Shown here: piece after piece, positions 49,501 through 59,222 of the stretch
Position numbering within the stretch: position 1 is the stretch's first letter
Layout: the number at the start of each line of letters is the position of its first letter
DNA from: Tigriopus japonicus
Lineage: Eukaryota > Arthropoda > Copepoda > Harpacticoida > Harpacticidae
Reading direction: 5' to 3'
Assembly (NCBI GenBank): GCA_010645155.1
Contig: CM021323.1
Coordinates: forward strand, 9,115,636 to 9,179,635
Length of the DNA stretch: 64,000 bases
Program-made: the position numbers and the translations under genes
Notes under the pieces: generated by a model
What the model was told of the DNA's origin: nothing
What the model saw: only the letters and a program-made list of their open reading frames with translations
The model's database searches: none

Positions 49501-52500
49501 GTGCCTCTGTCGATGATCGGTCATGTCCTGACAATTCCAATATGATGGAATCCAGATCCCACGACGCTTGTATCACGTGGAGATTGGGTAATGGGACTGT
49601 GATTCTCCAGAACGTGGTGAAGTTTGATAACGAATGTAATCCACCCAAATTGGAATTTTGGACGAGGTTCATTAATCTGTACTATCAAAGCACGGGAGGA
49701 GAAGTCAGATGTTGTCAAACGGACGGATGTAACACGGGAGCCTTTTCCAACGACTACTTCGTCCAACCCACCTCCAACGCTGCCCAGGATCAAATCAATG
49801 GGGGAAGTCTCCCCGGGCCTCCTCTAATTTTCGGGGCTGTGTCCTCGCCACCATTGAATCAATTTCAGCAACAGGTTCAACCTACTTCCAGACCCAACTT
49901 GCTATCGCAAAACAGTTTCCAAGATCCCAATTTGGCTAATCAACTTCAGAACTTTGGGTTCAACCAAGGCCAATTCTCCTCGTCTCAATTGGCTAATGTC
50001 AACCAGCAGCTGTTAACCACCAGACTTAACCAGTTTCAACAATTCCCTTTGAACCAAAATCAGTTTCAATCTCAAACCCAAGGCCTTCCTCAGCCTCAAG
50101 TCCAGCAACAAATCTTGCCTCAACAAGTGTTGGCAGCCAATGCCGGACTAAATAGCAATGAGGACGAGATTAGCTTAAATGGTTTCCCACAACAGAATCT
50201 AGAGAACTCAAATGGAAATTGCCAACGGTACTTTAACAAGAAAGGGGATGGGGAGTGGCTCCCCAACGTTCTGATCCCCTTGTCGTTCGACAGAGCTAGT
50301 GAAACGAAAGTTGGCGTGTTCTACACGAAGTTTACTTCGGACACCAATAACAACGACCATGTCATCATTCGTTTGGTTGGCAAAGATCGAGGAAACAACA
50401 CCATGTACTCGTTTAAAGCATACCGAGTAGGATCCGTCTCTCTTTTTATCAGCAAGCTTGAATTCAATAGCCGAAATGAGCTAACTCAAAACGAAAATCG
50501 CAAAGAGACTGTTCAAAATGGCGTCAACATTACAACAGACCAATATGCAGGGTTTTGGTTCACCCTGAAAGGTGATGAACTGACTTTTGGACAAATCGGT
50601 AGCCAGCTAATCGATCCAATTCTTACTTGGAATGACACTCTTCGTGAAGGACCTCGGGATGTGCAGTACTTTGCACTGACGACGGACCAAGCTACAGCTT
50701 CGTTTGGGGTCAATTGCGACGTTCCTGATCTTCATTTCGAGGACACTTGCGTTACAGATGTGGATTGTGATCGGTTCCCCAATACTGTTTGCACCAACGT
50801 CCCAGTTAATATGGGTCTTGATCCAGGGACTCGATCAATACCCTTCTCCGAATGGGAACCCCGTGACACCCTTTTAAAATCTTGCTTTTGCATGGAAGGC
50901 CATGTGCGTATTCCTGGATCAGATGGATGCTATGATCCCATTCGTCAAGTTGTCACTCTCAACGATGCTTGCTTTGCCAATTATCATTGCAATGACTTGC
51001 CAAACACCCATTGTGCATTCGATGCCAATGTACCAAAATTCAACCAATCCTGCCAGTGTATTCCAGGAAACAAACCGTTTGAGCGGGATCCACGTACAGG
51101 ACTTGTTGAAGGATGTGCACCGTTAACCGACGCAGACCGAGCGTCGGTTCTTGGTTGCTCTCGACGGTTCACGATCGAGGACGATTTTGCTTGGGTCCCA
51201 GACAATCTTCAGCCAATGGATCGGAACAGTAATCTGGGAGTTGATATGTCTGTTGTGTTTGTCAAGTTCGACAAAAAACGCGGTACAGGGCGACAAGGGG
51301 ACGTGGCCATTATCCGACTCTTAGATGAGCTGAAAAGTAGTCGAAAAATGTACACCATTAAATTCAATCGAAACGGCAAGATCAGCATCTCTGAAAGCTT
51401 GCGACAAAGGAGTTTCTTTTTTGAAAATGAGCGTGACAATACTCGGATTGAGATTGAAGACTTGGAGGTCATGAACCGAATGCAATTGGACTATGTGGGG
51501 TTCTGGATCCAATACCGCTTTGAGGAGGGGCAAGGAGGCACGTTGAGCGTGGGTCTAAATGGGGCCCCATTCCAACGGGAGTATTCTTTGATTCATTGGA
51601 CTGACACGGAAAACAACGCTATACGGAGGTTGGGTTACATCGGATTTTCAGGTTCTGATGATAGTACCATCCATTATGGTATCAATTGCGTTCTTCTTGA
51701 TACGCCCATTGGAATTGGAAACTCGAATCCGTTTGTTCAAGTGAACCCAAATCAAGTTCAAAACCAAGCTGTAAACCAGTTTGGTCAATCGTTGGGTCAA
51801 TTTCCGGGAGCACAAATCGGTTCGAATTTGAATGCAAACAACTTGAATCAAGTTAATCCAGGCGTCCAGAACTTGCCCGCCATCACTCCCAGCATTTCAT
51901 TCAATCAGCAACAGTTTCAGCAACAACTTCAACAGCAACAACTGCAGCTCCAACAACAACAACAATTACAACAACTTCAACAACAGCAGCAATTGCAGCA
52001 ACAACAAATCATTCTAGGTCAGCCTCAGATAATCTCGCCAAATCGACGACAACAACAAAATCAATTTGTGAACCGTCAACAAAGCTTTGGACAATCTTCA
52101 GTAAATGCGCAGAATATTGCTCCACTTGGAACTCAATTGGGTGTCTCGAATCAATTTGCTTCTAATAATCAGTTTCAATCCCCTCTTGGAAAATCTGCAG
52201 AGGATCTTTCCGATTTCATCCCGGCTGAACCCACACAACCCACAGAGGTCATTGAACCCGTCCTTCGTAACCAATACTTGACGAAGCTAAAACGCTTACT
52301 TCCAACCATCTTTGAAAACTTCAATCCAGGGGAGGAAGACAAAGAATCTCTTGTTGAGAGTGAAAATGATTTCGGTGACAAATCGGATTCCATGCCCGAG
52401 GATGCCAGCACTATCAATGATGATATTGCCTCATCGGACTTGTCTGTGCCAGCCCTCAATGATCAAGGACTTTAACTAATTTTTATCACCAAAGTATAGA

Positions 52501-54614
52501 AACAAAAGTCAGTATTTCAGTTCTTGACTCTATCAGGAATTGCCGTCGTTTCCTCCTTCTCTTGTATTTTCCTAAAACATTATAACAAATAACGTTTCAT
52601 GGCTTTTTTATTGTGATTTACGAATGAAAACGATGCAGCTTGCTGGTGATTTGTGAACGCGTTTTTGAACTAGCAAATAAATTTTAAGAACCATTCCCCA
52701 ATGTTTTTTAAGTTCCTAATTCCATAGCAAACCATTGAATCAAAAGACTTTTAATTTTGGATCTCTCGTACATTTTGACGAACTTCAAAGGGGTTGGTTG
52801 AGGCTATCTAGTTCATTACTCCTTTCATTCTTAAAACGAACACAATTGTTTCTTTAATGCAGTGACCCATCGCTTGGACATTCTCAATCGAAAAGCCGGA
52901 TCAGTCCGCAATTGGGCAGCAGTTCGGTATTCATCCTCACTTTTGGGACAAATGGCTGACAGCATCACTCCATTTGTCACTCAAATCCTCGCCAATGGGA
53001 AACAGGTAGACTTAATTGTAGTACGAGTTTTGTACGACTTGGTTTGGCTGGTGGTTTTCTTTTTGACACTTAAAATGTCTGTGTTTCTCCCATATTTCAT
53101 AAAACCCTTCAGGTCACTGTGGGAACAATTGGCGAAGATTTCACCTTATTCTCGAAGCCCCTCACGCCGGATGAGATCAAGATTGCCATTTACACCAAAG
53201 TGCAACCATACAACGTCATAGCCGCTGTTCTGCAGCAAGAGTTGATCGTGTATTGTGGAAAGTTGATTGTCACAAACCCGGAGCTCTTTGCCGGGATTCT
53301 CAAAGTCAGAATGGGGTATGAAAGAACAATGACACGGTCTCAAGTAGCAAGCGAGTCTTATTTCACTTTTCCCTGCTTTCAGTTGGGTTCTCTTGGCGTT
53401 GGATTTATATCGATCCATGATTGAAACAACACCTGAACCCATAGATAATTGTAGCCCAAGCTCATTGCGACGCCTTCTTCGAGTCGTTTTGGAGGAGAGC
53501 AAGAAGTACCAGCTCACTTTCAAGAAGAATCTCAGGCCATTGGAAGAGCCTTCAGATTCGCCCTCAAAGTAAGACAGTTGCTTCCTCCTCAAATGAGTCT
53601 TGCCGTTGGTGCCTCATCCCAGATTTGCTTTTTTTTGTTCAAAGGTCTCCTCCACGCATGACCATCTTTCAAATTCGTCAAATCAACGGATGTCTAACTC
53701 GTGTCCCTGAGCGGTTCTACTCAAACTTGTGGGATGTACTGAGTCGCTCACCCGGAGGACTCATCATAGGACATGTTCTCATTCCCCAACAACCAACTCT
53801 CACCAACATGAAAAGGTACGGCGAAAAGTTGCTCATTACCTCTTGTGAACTTTTAGATTTGCTCGCTGAGTGGTTTCTGGGGAGGATCATGAATTATGAA
53901 ATTAAATCGCCGTTCTTGTAGTTTCAACACGTTGATTGATAATACTTGACTTAGTCCAGTCAAAACGCAAGCGATATGGAGATGGTCGCTTTCTACGCAA
54001 GCATAATCATGGTTTTTCTGTTTCACTCTCTTTAGGACGGACTTTAGCTTTGCTCACCTAATCGAAACCGCTTTGAACACGTTTCGTCAACCAGAGTACA
54101 AGCAATTGGTTGTTGAATTATTCTGCGTCCTGACCGCCTTCTTGCGACGAAATCCAGAGATCGAATATGTGGGAAAGTTTTGCACGGACAACCTCATCTC
54201 AGAGGCGATTGAGATGTTCAAAAAAGTAAGTTTGATGTGCTTTTTACGATCTGTAATGTAATGCCTCATTTAAGTGACCGTCGGCATGCAATACGCGGTC
54301 AGATTTTGAACCATTGTCTCTTTGTTACGGTCGTAAATGCATTGCAAATGGAACCATGAGAGATGTTGCAACTTTCTCAAACATTTGAAAACCGATTTGG
54401 GAATTCCCCCTGGCCGGTGTGCTTTAATGTGTTTTTTCCCTTCCACTTTAAGGACCAAGAGATTCCCGTTGACGAGACGGTGATATTTTTCAACGCCCCG
54501 GTGGTGACTACATCAGGTTATTTAGCTCGTGCCATTGTTAATAATGTCCTCCGAGGGTCCATTCTGACCCAATCCCGGCTTAACGTACCGGATCACAGCT
54601 GCCCGGTTCAATAA
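40573..54614 (+). CDS. PHKB: Phosphorylase b kinase regulatory subunit beta
   Basis: Regulatory beta subunit of the (alpha beta gamma delta)4 phosphorylase kinase that activates glycogen phosphorylase. Seventeen exons join in phase: 40573-40687, 41040-41249, 41317-41452, 41529-41736, 41805-42001, 42060-42556, 42623-42879, 45575-45808, 45870-46057, 46124-46388, 46463-46598, 52863-53005, 53113-53315, 53383-53568, 53645-53815, 54036-54225, 54453-54614. They give 1165 residues (human 1093). The N-terminal glucoamylase-like domain shows [77 protein letters not shown] and [10 protein letters not shown]. Later marks are [55 protein letters not shown] and [11 protein letters not shown]. The C-terminus has no CaaX box. 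Intron 7 (42880-45574) and intron 11 (46599-52862) hold other genes. Exon 1 is inferred from phase and splice consensus; the other exons are well supported by similarity. Confidence 0.95.
43977..43982 (-). terminator. AATAAA polyadenylation signal of the nested four-TM gene
   Basis: AATAAA read on the minus strand, 56 bases beyond the stop codon at 44038. Confidence 0.55.
44038..44884 (-). CDS. Four-TM membrane protein (DUF4728/pasiflora-like), nested antisense in PHKB intron 7
   Basis: Exons 44884-44719, 44653-44568 and 44496-44038 join in phase to 236 residues. It starts [17 protein letters not shown], the Cys-rich, SLRDG-containing start seen in arthropod tetraspan proteins of the DUF4728/pasiflora type. 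Four hydrophobic segments follow: [20 protein letters not shown], the [20 protein letters not shown] segment, [18 protein letters not shown] and [20 protein letters not shown]. An acidic cytoplasmic tail with tyrosines ends in a basic cluster (KRKKK). Intron positions in every loop and the AATAAA at 43977-43982 support a real gene. The family name is my recollection of the pattern; the four-TM topology is read directly. It lies wholly within a host intron on the opposite strand. Confidence 0.8.
46599..49406 (+). other. PHKB intron 11, part upstream of the nested gene
   Basis: 2.8 kb without a recognisable exon. The last ~700 bases before the nested gene are less AT-rich and should contain its promoter and 5' UTR; no TATA box stands out. 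Confidence 0.45.
49407..52475 (+). CDS. Secreted Ly6-like / double FAMeT-domain protein with Gln-rich regions, nested in PHKB intron 11
   Basis: Single exon, 1022 residues from the ATG at 49407 (an in-frame ATG at 49380 is possible). Residues 1-26 are a signal peptide ([17 protein letters not shown]... RSEA). Residues ~27-112 form a Ly6/uPAR-type module: CWQC near the start, CC at 102-103 and DGCN at 106-109. A Gln/Asn/Pro-rich linker follows. Two Methyltransf_FA (FAMeT-type) domains lie at ~268-435 and ~582-761, each with the GFWF/GFWIQYR and FGVNC/YGINC pattern, separated by Cys-rich EB-like modules (~443-571, [34 protein letters not shown]). A poly-Gln tract lies at ~831-871, then an acidic C-terminus. 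FAMeT domains lack a methyltransferase fold motif; a ligand-binding or extracellular-matrix role is more likely. Function is unknown. Same strand as the host gene, with its own AATAAA at 52676. Confidence 0.85.
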   Translation: MKRIKIKNIIAVIALLVIIPTQRSEAIQCWQCASVDDRSCPDNSNMMESRSHDACITWRLGNGTVILQNVVKFDNECNPPKLEFWTRFINLYYQSTGGEVRCCQTDGCNTGAFSNDYFVQPTSNAAQDQINGGSLPGPPLIFGAVSSPPLNQFQQQVQPTSRPNLLSQNSFQDPNLANQLQNFGFNQGQFSSSQLANVNQQLLTTRLNQFQQFPLNQNQFQSQTQGLPQPQVQQQILPQQVLAANAGLNSNEDEISLNGFPQQNLENSNGNCQRYFNKKGDGEWLPNVLIPLSFDRASETKVGVFYTKFTSDTNNNDHVIIRLVGKDRGNNTMYSFKAYRVGSVSLFISKLEFNSRNELTQNENRKETVQNGVNITTDQYAGFWFTLKGDELTFGQIGSQLIDPILTWNDTLREGPRDVQYFALTTDQATASFGVNCDVPDLHFEDTCVTDVDCDRFPNTVCTNVPVNMGLDPGTRSIPFSEWEPRDTLLKSCFCMEGHVRIPGSDGCYDPIRQVVTLNDACFANYHCNDLPNTHCAFDANVPKFNQSCQCIPGNKPFERDPRTGLVEGCAPLTDADRASVLGCSRRFTIEDDFAWVPDNLQPMDRNSNLGVDMSVVFVKFDKKRGTGRQGDVAIIRLLDELKSSRKMYTIKFNRNGKISISESLRQRSFFFENERDNTRIEIEDLEVMNRMQLDYVGFWIQYRFEEGQGGTLSVGLNGAPFQREYSLIHWTDTENNAIRRLGYIGFSGSDDSTIHYGINCVLLDTPIGIGNSNPFVQVNPNQVQNQAVNQFGQSLGQFPGAQIGSNLNANNLNQVNPGVQNLPAITPSISFNQQQFQQQLQQQQLQLQQQQQLQQLQQQQQLQQQQIILGQPQIISPNRRQQQNQFVNRQQSFGQSSVNAQNIAPLGTQLGVSNQFASNNQFQSPLGKSAEDLSDFIPAEPTQPTEVIEPVLRNQYLTKLKRLLPTIFENFNPGEEDKESLVESENDFGDKSDSMPEDASTINDDIASSDLSVPALNDQGL
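52676..52681 (+). terminator. AATAAA polyadenylation signal of the nested Ly6/FAMeT gene
   Basis: 201 bases after its stop codon and 181 bases before PHKB exon 12. As it is in sense with PHKB, PHKB pre-mRNA must read through or suppress it. Confidence 0.55.
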
Positions 54615-57561
54615 GCTGCAAAGTTTAGTCTAGTAAAAGTATCCAAGAATCTTGAATCATATTTGAAATATATTATTCCAGCCAGATGTCGTTCGTGTGT
54701 TTGTTGTCATTGTGAATTATTTGGGACTATGGAGAGAGCTTATTTGGATACTAAATGCTTCAGTTGTTCTCCCTCAAGAGATCTAGTCAATCACCTACCC
54801 TTCTTGGGCACCATTTGGACTCGATCATTCCGATTCGTTTCTTGTTGTTGCCTTTTGTTGCATGTTTTCATAGCAATTTTCAAGCCCAGCGACCTGAAAC
54901 TTTGAGCGAGATCAGACCAGATGGACACCTTTCGTCGGAAACGACACATCTCCATACATTTTAGCAGCTAAAGCATGGCCCACGATATTTCCACCACTCC
55001 CTATTTGTCTTCGGAGAGAGACGGGAGATGGACAGATAGAGTAGATACGCCACGGACACACAATCACTCCCGAGGCGAGATGGCCAGTTGTAAAATGTCA
55101 TTTCGACGAATGGGTAAGTGACTCGTTTCTGATTAGCTGGGAAAGTAGATGCTATCAAGTATCATCTCATAATGGATAAGTGAATATTTGCTGAGAGTCC
55201 CCGGATCTTGCCATATTGAGCATCCTAACCTCGACAGGGTGGCAAATGCCATTATTCGGAGATTTTTTCTAACTCATAGAAGACAAGGCACAACCTTTCT
55301 TTCAAAAATCAATTCGAGGTTTCGTGGTGATAATAATGTAAAACTCGCTCCTTACCTTGATTCGAATATTTTGGCGCAGTTTTTAGGGAAACAAGATAAC
55401 TTTATTCTAAGTGTTTGGAGTCACTCTGTTGGAGGAATTAATCGTTTCCTTTGGGTTGATGGGATGATGGGTATCGATTTCATTGCCAGATTTGAGAGCC
55501 AATGTCCTTTTCCACTTGCCTAAGCAAACTCAAATGTCAATCATGACAAACATTGTTGTCAGCGAGAATCTCAAAATGAGTCGCTCCACGCCGAGAAGAC
55601 ACCCCACGCCATCCGAGCCCAAACCCATGAGTGTGTGAAAATATTGACTTTGTTAGTGCTCCATCCCATCAAGGTATTAATTCAGTTACTAAAAGCACAT
55701 CCAACGGGCTGTTTTAGGGACTAAATGCTGACTAATTAAGACTTTTTACAGCACACGATTGCCAGAATAGTTATGGTTCAAACGGTTGTCTGACACTACG
55801 AAACGTCGTATGACCCGTGAGAAATGTTATTTTATGGAGTCAAAGTGCTGGAACTTGATCCCAAGAGGGTGACGGATGCTTCGAAGTTCAAGAGATCCAC
55901 TCACCACTGATTACATCTGCCTCAATTCGACAGCAACGGGGATATTGTGTCCAGATATTTTGTCATCACCAGTCTCACCACTTCAATTGACAGTGGAACT
56001 ATGAACTAAACTCATTGAGGTTGGGGCTGGTGTTTCCCCGGGAAATTAGCTCCAAATCGTCTTGACATTTGTCACTTTGTAACCACAACAATGAACAAGA
56101 TGAGCCGAGTAAACTGACAATGGCGGATCCAGTTTGTTTTTCCAACTGTTGCCGTTGGCTTCATATCGTTTGGAACACAACTATTTTGTATTACTACTTC
56201 TCGTGAACGTATATAGGACGCATGTAGATTCATTCATATTGGAAGAGGCTAGGTTTTGTTTGGTGTGTCTCTAAAAGAAAGGAGATAGATATGCATATGT
56301 AATTCTTGTCTTTCCATGGCCTAAAGACAAAAGAATCATTCAACGAGGATGGATATTGTTTGGGCGCCCTCCAGCGATCCCACAACGGATCTTAACCCAC
56401 CTCTAATTCGATTTACCTCTTGACATCGTGTTTGTTTTGTCATCGGGAGAGGAGTGCTCATACGCGTTCCAAGAGACTCACTCGGTTGGGGGGCCACGAG
56501 CAAAAATATGTTCTACTTGAAACGCTCTCAATTCTAAAGATTCATAAGATCCAAACAGTAAAAGAGTAATTTTGCCCTAAGGCTTGAACTACGTTTTCTT
56601 GCCCATCATTCGACCTCGAAAGTGCTTGTGACAAGGCGACTTGATGTTCTGATCCACAGTGAGACAGAGAGTTTTGCCAAAAAAGGAACATAATTTAGTC
56701 GAGCGAACGGCTATTCCTGGGAGAGTTTTGGCGCCAAAAGTGCTTCCGGACTTTTTGACGGAAAGCTAGAATACTACCTGGAGAGAAACTTCAAAGTTGT
56801 TTTACTTGCTCTTCAGCTCGTAACTTTTGAAAGGATTCACTCAGGGTTCCAACCTAGTCAATTTTCTTTGCCTGCATTTCTTAATAAGTGTCAGTGCATG
56901 CGCAAGCCCATGATCGAAATATTGAACTCCGGGCCAAACTGAAATGTGCAATCCCGATTGGCAAAAGCCGTTGTAAAGTCAGTGCCGTAAATAAGCCGCA
57001 AAAGGACCAACAATGTTCGTATTGATGTGGGAAGAGTTCTCTTCAAATTGGGACCATTCCTCCTTTCAGTCACTTTCTTCATTTTAGCCCTCTAGTGTAT
57101 ATATTTAAGAACAACATCAGCTCTTCACTAACACACGTCCCGTGTCGAGAGGATTGTCGCCAAAGGTGATCTGGTTTATCCATTCTGAGCGTGTCAACAA
57201 TCGCACACACACGCACAATGAGTTTGCGTGCGGTCCACCATATATTGCTCCTAACTTCTATCGGATTACCTCCGCAACGGGATATTTGTTTTGTATTTCT
57301 ATTGAGGCACCAGCTGCTGGTCCCTGTTTCATGATCAAAAGCTCTTGGTCCACGCTTGCACCCCAAATTGACAGAAAAGTGCCCATTCTATGTCCGCATA
57401 TTATCATACTATCCATGCCCAATGAGGCGTCGGCGAATTTGATCTTTATAAAAACTCGCTTCTAGACAAATAACGAAGACTCGAGTGTTAGAGGATCAAT
57501 TCTTTTTAGGAGCAAATCACAATCAACAAGAAAAATAAACAATTGAAATCAGTTTGGAATG
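54615..57561. other. Gene-free 2.9 kb after PHKB
   Basis: PHKB 3' flank. The longest frames (55188-55523 plus, 57079-57366 minus) have no recognised family, no splice context and no repeat character that I can support. No transposon ends identified. Confidence 0.45.
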
Positions 57562-57879
57562 TCAGCTCCATCGGAAATATTGCTTCAAACGAAGCTGAAG
57601 CACTTTGCACACAAAGAGAAGTCCAATGATCAGGTTAACGAAGGCGATCGTATCCAAAAACTTTTTGGTGATACCAAGTTCATAAACATTCCCGTGAAGA
57701 ATTGTGTATGTTAAGGCCAGGGGAACTGTCGCGAAAGAACACTTGCCCATCAGGACGAATAGCAATGTGTTCTCCTCATTATTCCAGATTGAATCGTTGT
57801 CCATAAGTAACTGTCTTCTAAGGGCACTAAAATCCTGAATATCCCCAAAGTAATAGGGATCGAGTTCCTCCACTTGCAT
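57562..57879 (-). CDS. Small membrane protein of unknown family, tandem paralog A
   Basis: 105 residues from the ATG at 57879. It begins MQVEELDPYYFGD, almost identical to paralog B at 58503, and contains hydrophobic segments around LLFVLMGKCSFATVPLALTY and FLDTIAFVNLIIGLLFV, with a basic end (RLKQYFRWS). The frame stays open upstream of the ATG for at least 22 codons, so an upstream exon could add an N-terminus; the match with paralog B begins exactly at this ATG, which supports the start. I do not recognise the family. The existence of two diverged copies with conserved protein features argues that it is coding. Confidence 0.6.
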   Translation of the reverse strand: MQVEELDPYYFGDIQDFSALRRQLLMDNDSIWNNEENTLLFVLMGKCSFATVPLALTYTILHGNVYELGITKKFLDTIAFVNLIIGLLFVCKVLQLRLKQYFRWS

Positions 57880-58155
57880 TTTCTTGTCTTTAATCGGACG
57901 CAGCTCACGAGATGAAATTGTCGCTCTTTGAACTCCACTGCTCAACTGTTGTCCACTTGCCTAAGCTAAGAGTTCAACACTCTTTTACTGTACATAGTCA
58001 ATAGCCCAACGGTCAAATCCTCTTCCTGAGCCAAACACGCTATTCATTTTGAGCTGACCCAATTTCAGCCCAAGTCTGAGAGCTGGTCAATCGAAAACAG
58101 ATGTTCTAACACAAACGTGCCACTGGAATCGATATTGAGTGTCACGATGTACAAG

Positions 58156-58503
58156 TCATGATAGCAAGAGTATGAGAAGATGGCGATATCCTTGAATTTC
58201 CATCCAGTAATACCGTCGAACCAAGTGCCTCACAATTCCATGTATGGAGAAAGCCAAAGCAACCAGACAAGTAGCAAACGTGACCGTGTCGAGCGAGAAA
58301 ATAAAATCGTTCAGACATCCAATCAGAAGGGCGATCACAAAGGTTATTGGACTGGACTTGAAATAGAACTTCCCCACGAAATGGAACACTGGGTCGAAGA
58401 ATGCAGGCGATATTTCCCGGGCGGTGAGTGGCGGAAGGTTTCCACAGATGAGCAATCGCTGGTAGTCCCCAAAGTAATGCGGATCCAATTCTTCCACTTG
58501 CAT
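58156..58503 (-). CDS. Small membrane protein of unknown family, tandem paralog B
   Basis: 115 residues from the ATG at 58503. It begins MQVEELDPHYFGDYQ and has two hydrophobic stretches aligned with paralog A (SSPITFVIALLIGCLNDFIF and TFATCLVALAFSIHGIV), then a basic HLVRRYYW that matches A's LRLKQYFRW. It lies 276 bases upstream of paralog A in the same orientation. No signal peptide. No known family comes to mind; a lineage-specific gene pair is inferred. Promoter and UTR signals were not identified. Confidence 0.6.
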   Translation of the reverse strand: MQVEELDPHYFGDYQRLLICGNLPPLTAREISPAFFDPVFHFVGKFYFKSSPITFVIALLIGCLNDFIFSLDTVTFATCLVALAFSIHGIVRHLVRRYYWMEIQGYRHLLILLLS

Positions 58504-59222
58504 CACGAATAACTTTCAGAATTATGATGTGTTCATCCTTCAGAGTTTCGTTTTGTACTAACTCATCCCGATCTATCAGCTTCAATTATCTCGCAATCTG
58601 TGACCACCACTTCTTCGTTGTACTCATTTGTTTGGAGAATCAGAGCCAGAGTAAGGGAGCATTGTACTACCAAAGCTAACCAAGCGAGGGACAAAATTCG
58701 TGTAAAATTCCGATCAGTTTATTTTGAGTTAGAATAACCTATGCAAAGGAATAGTATACCATATTTCACGAAGATGAGGAAGGATATCGTTTTGTTCAAT
58801 GGTATAGAGTAAACATGAAGTTTATAATATCTAGTGATAGTTCAAGTTCGACATTTCAAAGAGGGAAAAATTATGTTACAACAATTTATTCCCAAATGGA
58901 ATATTTCCAATCCTTTTCAGTTTTCAAATTGAGCGGCCAATCTCGTGAAAGGGATGGATGCTCAAGAGCTTTCCTGTCGCCTGTTCTACTCACTCAAGAG
59001 GCCGTCGTTTCTCAAGCAGTTGCGGGCAAATTTTCTGTTTTGGAGTAGGTTAAAGCGTCATACTTCAAACTAAGACTTCAGAAAAAATAGTAACATGTAG
59101 CTCGAAAATATTGAGCTCAATGAATGCCATGGAACAAAACTTCGACTTGGAAACATCGCAGTAACTTTCAAATTGGCTTTGATTAAATCGAACAGGTTCA
59201 GGAATGACACGTGTTGCAAGGG
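58504..59222. other. Stretch between paralog B and the DM-domain gene
   Basis: No supported gene. It holds copy A of the direct repeat at 58931-59027; otherwise AT-rich. If the DM-domain gene continues past its GTAAAA at 59230, its last exon or 3' UTR would fall here. Confidence 0.4.
58931..59027 (+). repeat. Dispersed ~100-bp direct repeat, copy A
   Basis: GAGCGGCCAATCTCGTGAAA... GCCGTCGTTTCTCAAGCAGT. It matches 60772-60877 at high identity apart from an ~11-base gap. It lies about 200 bases beyond the DM-domain gene stop. Confidence 0.85.

Noticed and set aside
55188..55523. 111-codon open frame downstream of PHKB
   Set aside because: No splice context, no recognised family, ordinary intergenic base use; kept only as part of the gene-free note.
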